The position numbers were made by a program, and so were the translations under genes. The notes under the pieces are model-generated. The model was not told the origin of the DNA and searched no databases. It worked only from the letters and a program-made list of their open reading frames with translations. Below are positions 61,053-64,000 of a stretch of 64,000 nucleotides of DNA, piece after piece. The stretch's first letter is position 1. Each line of letters begins with the position of its first letter. This DNA comes from Nocardiopsis sinuspersici (GTDB lineage: Bacteria > Actinomycetota > Actinomycetes > Streptosporangiales > Streptosporangiaceae): assembly GCA_008638415.1 (NCBI GenBank), contig VWVT01000020.1:1-64000 (forward strand), read 5' to 3'.

Positions 61053-61979
61053 TCACTCGTCGGTGGGAAGGTGGGCCACGGCGGCTTCCATGTCGGCCTG
61101 GGTGGGCAGGGTGTAGCGGCGGGTGGTCTCCAGGCGCTTGTGGCCCATGAGCTGGGCGACGGTGACCACGTCCACTCTGCTGCGGGTGAGGTTGGTGCCG
61201 AAGGTGTGGCGCAGGGTGTGCGCCGACAGCGCCGGGCGGCCGTTCTCGTCGACCAGGTCGGCGTCGGCGGCGATTTCGTCCAGGAGCAGGTTCACCGCCC
61301 GGTCGCTCAACCGGCCCCCGCGGCGGTTGAGGAACAGCGCGGCGGTGTCGGCGCCGGGCCAGGCGGCGCGTTCGCGCTTCCAGTCGGCCACCGCCTTGCG
61401 GGCAGAGGCGTCGGTCAGGGGCACGGTGCGCGAGTCGTCGTTCTTGCCCGCCCGCACGATCACCGTGCCCTTGCGGGCCGAGAGCGGCACGTCGCCCGTG
61501 TCCAGGGCGACCAGCTCGCTGACGCGCAGTCCGGAGTAGAACAGCAGCCTCCCGATGGCCCGGTCCCTCGGGAGGGGGCGTCTTTCCACCGCGCGCAGGA
61601 ACCGCTTCTGCTCGCGCGGGGCCAGCGCCCGCGGCGCGGTGGCCGGCGGCTCGTCGCGGCCCACGTTGGCGGGACCGAGCCCGAGGTGGGTGAAGAAGTG
61701 GTCCAGGGCGACCAGGTGGGCGTTGGCGGTGGCCGCCGAGCGCTTGAGTACGGTCTTGAGGTGGGCGCGGTAGTCGCGGGCGGCGAAGTCACGGCCGTGG
61801 GGGTCGGTGAGCGGGTCGCCTCCGGCCGGGGCGGCGTCGTCCAGCCAGGCCAGGAAGGACCGCACTCGGGAGGCGTAGGCGCGTCGGGTGTGCTCATCCA
61901 GCGGAGCCCGCTCCAGTGCGGCGGCGTAGGAGGCAAACACCGGGGTGTGGACGGCCGGGACGTCCTGGCGTGGCGGCAT
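61053..61979 (-). CDS. Tyrosine recombinase, intact
   Basis: The 308-residue protein has a core-binding domain (LDEHTRRAYASRVRSFLAWL). The catalytic residues are visible as Arg in YSGLRVSEL, HTLRHTFGT, MGHKRLETTRRYTLP with the final Tyr. This is XerC/D-like length and order. ATG 61979 follows GGAAGGTG. It is the undamaged relative of the pseudogene at 6714-7690, and a relic copy lies at 59065-59205. TATCAGAA repeats lie directly upstream. Confidence 0.9.
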   Translation of the reverse strand: MPPRQDVPAVHTPVFASYAAALERAPLDEHTRRAYASRVRSFLAWLDDAAPAGGDPLTDPHGRDFAARDYRAHLKTVLKRSAATANAHLVALDHFFTHLGLGPANVGRDEPPATAPRALAPREQKRFLRAVERRPLPRDRAIGRLLFYSGLRVSELVALDTGDVPLSARKGTVIVRAGKNDDSRTVPLTDASARKAVADWKRERAAWPGADTAALFLNRRGGRLSDRAVNLLLDEIAADADLVDENGRPALSAHTLRHTFGTNLTRSRVDVVTVAQLMGHKRLETTRRYTLPTQADMEAAVAHLPTDE

Positions 61980-61994
61980 CGGGCGGCACCTTCC

Positions 61995-62098
61995 TGATAT
62001 CAGAAGTGGTTCCGGGCCCCTGAACCTACCCGGGCCCCGCGATATCAGAACCCGGCACGGTTCTTGGCTTCTGATACTGCTGGGTATCAGAAGTAAGG
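61995..62098. repeat. TATCAGAA repeats upstream of the recombinase
   Basis: GATATCAGAAGTGG (61995-62008), GATATCAGAACCC (62041-62053) and GGTATCAGAAGT (62083-62094) are direct copies; CTTCTGATA (about 62069-62077) is inverted. They are candidate recombinase-binding sites or operators. The first resembles the repeats at 7698. Confidence 0.65.
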
Positions 62099-62129
62099 AC
62101 ACCAAACGGTGTCCCCAGGGCTAGCTTCG

Positions 62130-62159
62130 CCTCTAAAGCTATATGTGTAGAGTTAGAGG
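62130..62159. promoter_or_regulatory. Operator-like inverted repeat touching the PadR start
   Basis: CCTCTAA (62130-62136) is complementary to TTAGAGG (62153-62159). TATATG lies between and could be a -10 region. The repeat ends at the base before the ATG, so the message may be leaderless or nearly so. Autoregulation by the PadR protein is likely. Confidence 0.65.
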
Positions 62160-62492
62160 ATGCCGAGATTCCGAGTCACCGACGCCACCCTGGACGTTCT
62201 GGAGGTGCTGCTGTCCGGCGACGATGAGCTGTACGGACTCAAGATCGCCAAGCAGATCCAGCGCCCCACCGGAAGCGTCTTCCCGATCCTGGCCCGCCTG
62301 GAGGACCATGGCTGGGTCGTCTCCGAGTGGGAGAGCGGCGATCGCACAGAACGCGGAGCCCGCCGACGCCTGTACCGGCTCAACCCCGACGGGCTCTCCC
62401 AAGCCCGCCTCCTGCTGGCAGAACGCCGCGGCGAACGAGCAACCATCCGATGGAATCCGGGCCTGCGCCCCCGATGGGAAGGCCTGACATGA
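62160..62492 (+). CDS. PadR-like winged-helix regulator
   Basis: The 110-residue protein has the PadR pattern: TDATLDVLEVLLSGDDELYG, LKIAKQIQRPTGSVFPILAR and LEDHGWVVSEWE, then RRRLYRLNPDG. PadR proteins repress their own operon and respond to ligands. The stop overlaps the ATPase start (ATGA), so it is the first gene of a two-gene operon. Confidence 0.85.
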   Translation: MPRFRVTDATLDVLEVLLSGDDELYGLKIAKQIQRPTGSVFPILARLEDHGWVVSEWESGDRTERGARRRLYRLNPDGLSQARLLLAERRGERATIRWNPGLRPRWEGLT

Positions 62493-63892
62493 CCATGGCT
62501 CTCCTCCTCTTCCTCGCCACGGCGGTCGCGCTCCCCCTGCTGCTCAACGAATTCGGGGAGTGGGCTCCTTGGCTGGCCGTGCGGATCGTGCGCTGGACCG
62601 CGCGGAGACTCGGCAGCCGAACCGATGCTGATCGCTACACCGAGGAGTGGGAAGGCAACCTCAACGAGGTCCCGGGCAAGCTCGCCAAGCTGGCCGTCGC
62701 CATCGGAATCATGGCTTACGCCCCCCGACTGCGGGGATCGCTCAGGTGGAGCCGTGCACGGCGGCTGGAGTCCAGAGCTTCGATTCCAAGCCCGCTGACG
62801 GGGGCTTTTGTGGGGCGCGAAGCAGAGCTCGAAGCCATCGTAAAACACCTCCGACGCCGTTTTAGAAGCAGGAGAGGAGCTGTACGAGTGTCCGTGCTCG
62901 CGGGAATGGGCGGAATCGGTAAGACGACCCTGGCCGCTGCCTGCGCCACCAAACTTGCTTCTTCCTTCCCTGAAGGGGTGTTGTGGCTCTCCCCGGCCGA
63001 GCGCGCTGATCTCGCCCCCGTCCTCACTCTGCTAGGGCTCGCCAAGGTCGATATCCCCCAGAGCCAGACCGAGCAGATGTCGTTGCTGTGGAGGCACACA
63101 GCAGGTCGACGCGTTCTGGTGATCCTCGATGGTGCAGGAGAAGGCAGAGAAGAGAACCAAGGCCTGGGCCGCCTGCGGCTGATGGAAGCCCGGTGTTCCG
63201 TCCTTGTCACGACACGCGACACTCGATTTCTACAGGCGGACAGCCGCTGGTGGAAGGTGGTGCCGGTCAGGCAAATGACCCGACGTGAGAGCTTCGAGTT
63301 GCTTCGTGCACAGGGCCTCGCCGAACTGGGCCACTCAGACCTCAACCTGGTCTCCGCGAGGCTGGGGGACCTGCCCCTGGCTCTGGTGCTGGGCGCAGCG
63401 TGGATGCGTGCCTGCAAGATGCCAGTCTCCGAGTACATCAAGCGCTTCGATCAGGCGTATGAGGCACTGGAAAGTCAGCCGCGTACGCCCGATACAGCCC
63501 GGCCTGCATGGGATACCACGCCCATAGTCGGCCCTACGTGGGAGATCTCGCTGGCAAGCCTGAAGAAGCACGATCCTGCAGCGCTCGCGCTGCTGCAACT
63601 GTGTTCCTGCACCGATGGCAGCCCGCTCCAGCGTCGACAACTGGCCTACGATGACGCGCTCCCGCTCCCGCCTGAACTGAAGGCCATCGTCAACGTTCCT
63701 GCTGCCTACCAGCAGATGCTGCGCAGCATCGCACACCACTCGCTGGCCGAGGTCAACTACGCCGATGAGTCGATCCATCTGCACCGACTCCTTCGTCTAG
63801 TAGTCGCGGATCGGATGTCCAAAACCGAACGATCGCTCTTCGAGGAAACCGTGTTTCGGATGGGAACCTCAGGTGATGCGCTTGGGGGGTAG
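62489..63892 (+). CDS. Membrane NB-ARC ATPase without TPR region
   Basis: The 467-residue protein has an N-terminal membrane helix (3-20) and a second weak one (about 66-80). The NB-ARC domain follows: TGAFVGREAELEAI, GMGGIGKT (139-146), VLVILDGAGEG, SVLVTTRDTRFL and GDLPLALVLGAAW. A winged-helix-like end follows (ESIHLHRLLRLVVADRM). It stops there, without the repeats that normally follow in this family, so it may be truncated or use a partner as sensor. A hairpin comes right after, so the end is probably genuine. It is coupled to the PadR gene. Confidence 0.85.
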   Translation: MTMALLLFLATAVALPLLLNEFGEWAPWLAVRIVRWTARRLGSRTDADRYTEEWEGNLNEVPGKLAKLAVAIGIMAYAPRLRGSLRWSRARRLESRASIPSPLTGAFVGREAELEAIVKHLRRRFRSRRGAVRVSVLAGMGGIGKTTLAAACATKLASSFPEGVLWLSPAERADLAPVLTLLGLAKVDIPQSQTEQMSLLWRHTAGRRVLVILDGAGEGREENQGLGRLRLMEARCSVLVTTRDTRFLQADSRWWKVVPVRQMTRRESFELLRAQGLAELGHSDLNLVSARLGDLPLALVLGAAWMRACKMPVSEYIKRFDQAYEALESQPRTPDTARPAWDTTPIVGPTWEISLASLKKHDPAALALLQLCSCTDGSPLQRRQLAYDDALPLPPELKAIVNVPAAYQQMLRSIAHHSLAEVNYADESIHLHRLLRLVVADRMSKTERSLFEETVFRMGTSGDALGG

Positions 63893-63900
63893 TGCTTTGC

Positions 63901-63995
63901 CGAGGTGGGACACCCCACCTCGATGGTTGGGGAAGTACCACCACAACGATCCACAGCCACCGCGCACGCTAAGCCCGTCCCAGAGAGGGTGGGCT
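63901..63995 (+). terminator. Two hairpins at the window end
   Basis: CGAGGTGGG (63901-63909) pairs with CCCACCTCG (63914-63922), 8 bp past the NB-ARC stop. A weaker stem AAGCCC/GGGCTT (63970-63975 with 63990-63995) with a following TCGT lies further on. Confidence 0.65.
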
Positions 63996-64000
63996 TTCGT

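Overview
The window is high-GC DNA with actinomycete codon use (GC-rich third positions, many GTG starts). It looks like a mosaic mobile region: an integrative conjugative element or plasmid segment flanked by clusters of putative defence genes. The gene families (FtsK-like plasmid transfer protein, SpdB/DUF2637-type membrane proteins, SCO6880-like and DUF4913-like transfer proteins, NB-ARC/TPR proteins) fit Streptomyces, Nocardiopsis and relatives. The genus is an inference. I see no rRNA, tRNA or CRISPR array.

Region 1 (1-17.4 kb). After a cut-off DUF2637-like membrane gene come four STAND-type P-loop ATPases: two NB-ARC/TPR proteins and two membrane-anchored Sel1-repeat paralogues. A small partner protein is coupled to the first. 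All of these carry a short Gly/Val/Gln motif (consensus GTAVQAR-x-hydrophobic-x-G) or a paired RDV(V/I)G motif, which suggests prion-like signalling between NLR-type sensors and partners. Among them are a sigma-factor operon, a Fic toxin with VbhA-type antitoxin, a tyrosine recombinase gene broken by a stop and a frameshift, an intact recombinase and a Nudix hydrolase.

Region 2 (17.5-27.6 kb). A long minus-strand run resembles a Streptomyces plasmid transfer/spread block: an FtsK/TraB-like dsDNA translocase with a C-terminal winged helix, Spd-like membrane proteins and many small coupled genes. The translocase gene is bracketed by two copies of a TGTCTC-rich module. The run starts downstream of two hairpins with identical loops and different stems.

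Region 3 (27.7-35.4 kb). Plus-strand regulatory and replication-like genes: an HTH regulator with a PP2C-like phosphatase, a 643-aa winged-helix/zinc protein, a 0.9-kb repeat-rich non-coding region that could be an origin, and two RepL-like winged-helix proteins. A divergent secreted wall hydrolase (SLT plus NlpC/P60) follows.

Region 4 (35.5-48.4 kb). A tightly overlapping plus-strand operon encodes a type IV secretion-like system: VirB2-like small membrane protein, VirB6/TrbL-like membrane protein, SCO6880-like protein, VirB4-like ATPase, VirD4/TraG-like coupling protein, DUF4913-like protein and a 1288-aa protein with a zeta-toxin-like C-terminal segment. I recognise no relaxase.

Region 5 (48.4-64 kb). 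Accessory genes: an ECF sigma factor, an XRE regulator with a possible toxin-antitoxin pair, and an AT-richer gene encoding a type I methylase fused to a TRD-like segment and a HEPN-like segment. Then come a membrane solenoid (pentapeptide-like) protein, a DUF3800 nuclease-like gene, a TIGR02391-like HEPN gene, an intact tyrosine recombinase plus a relic copy, and a PadR regulator coupled to a membrane NB-ARC ATPase. Three related elements, two with perfect 12-bp terminal inverted repeats, lie between the methylase and solenoid genes. The methylase-HEPN fusion with these elements and the NLR motif network are the best candidates for undescribed systems.
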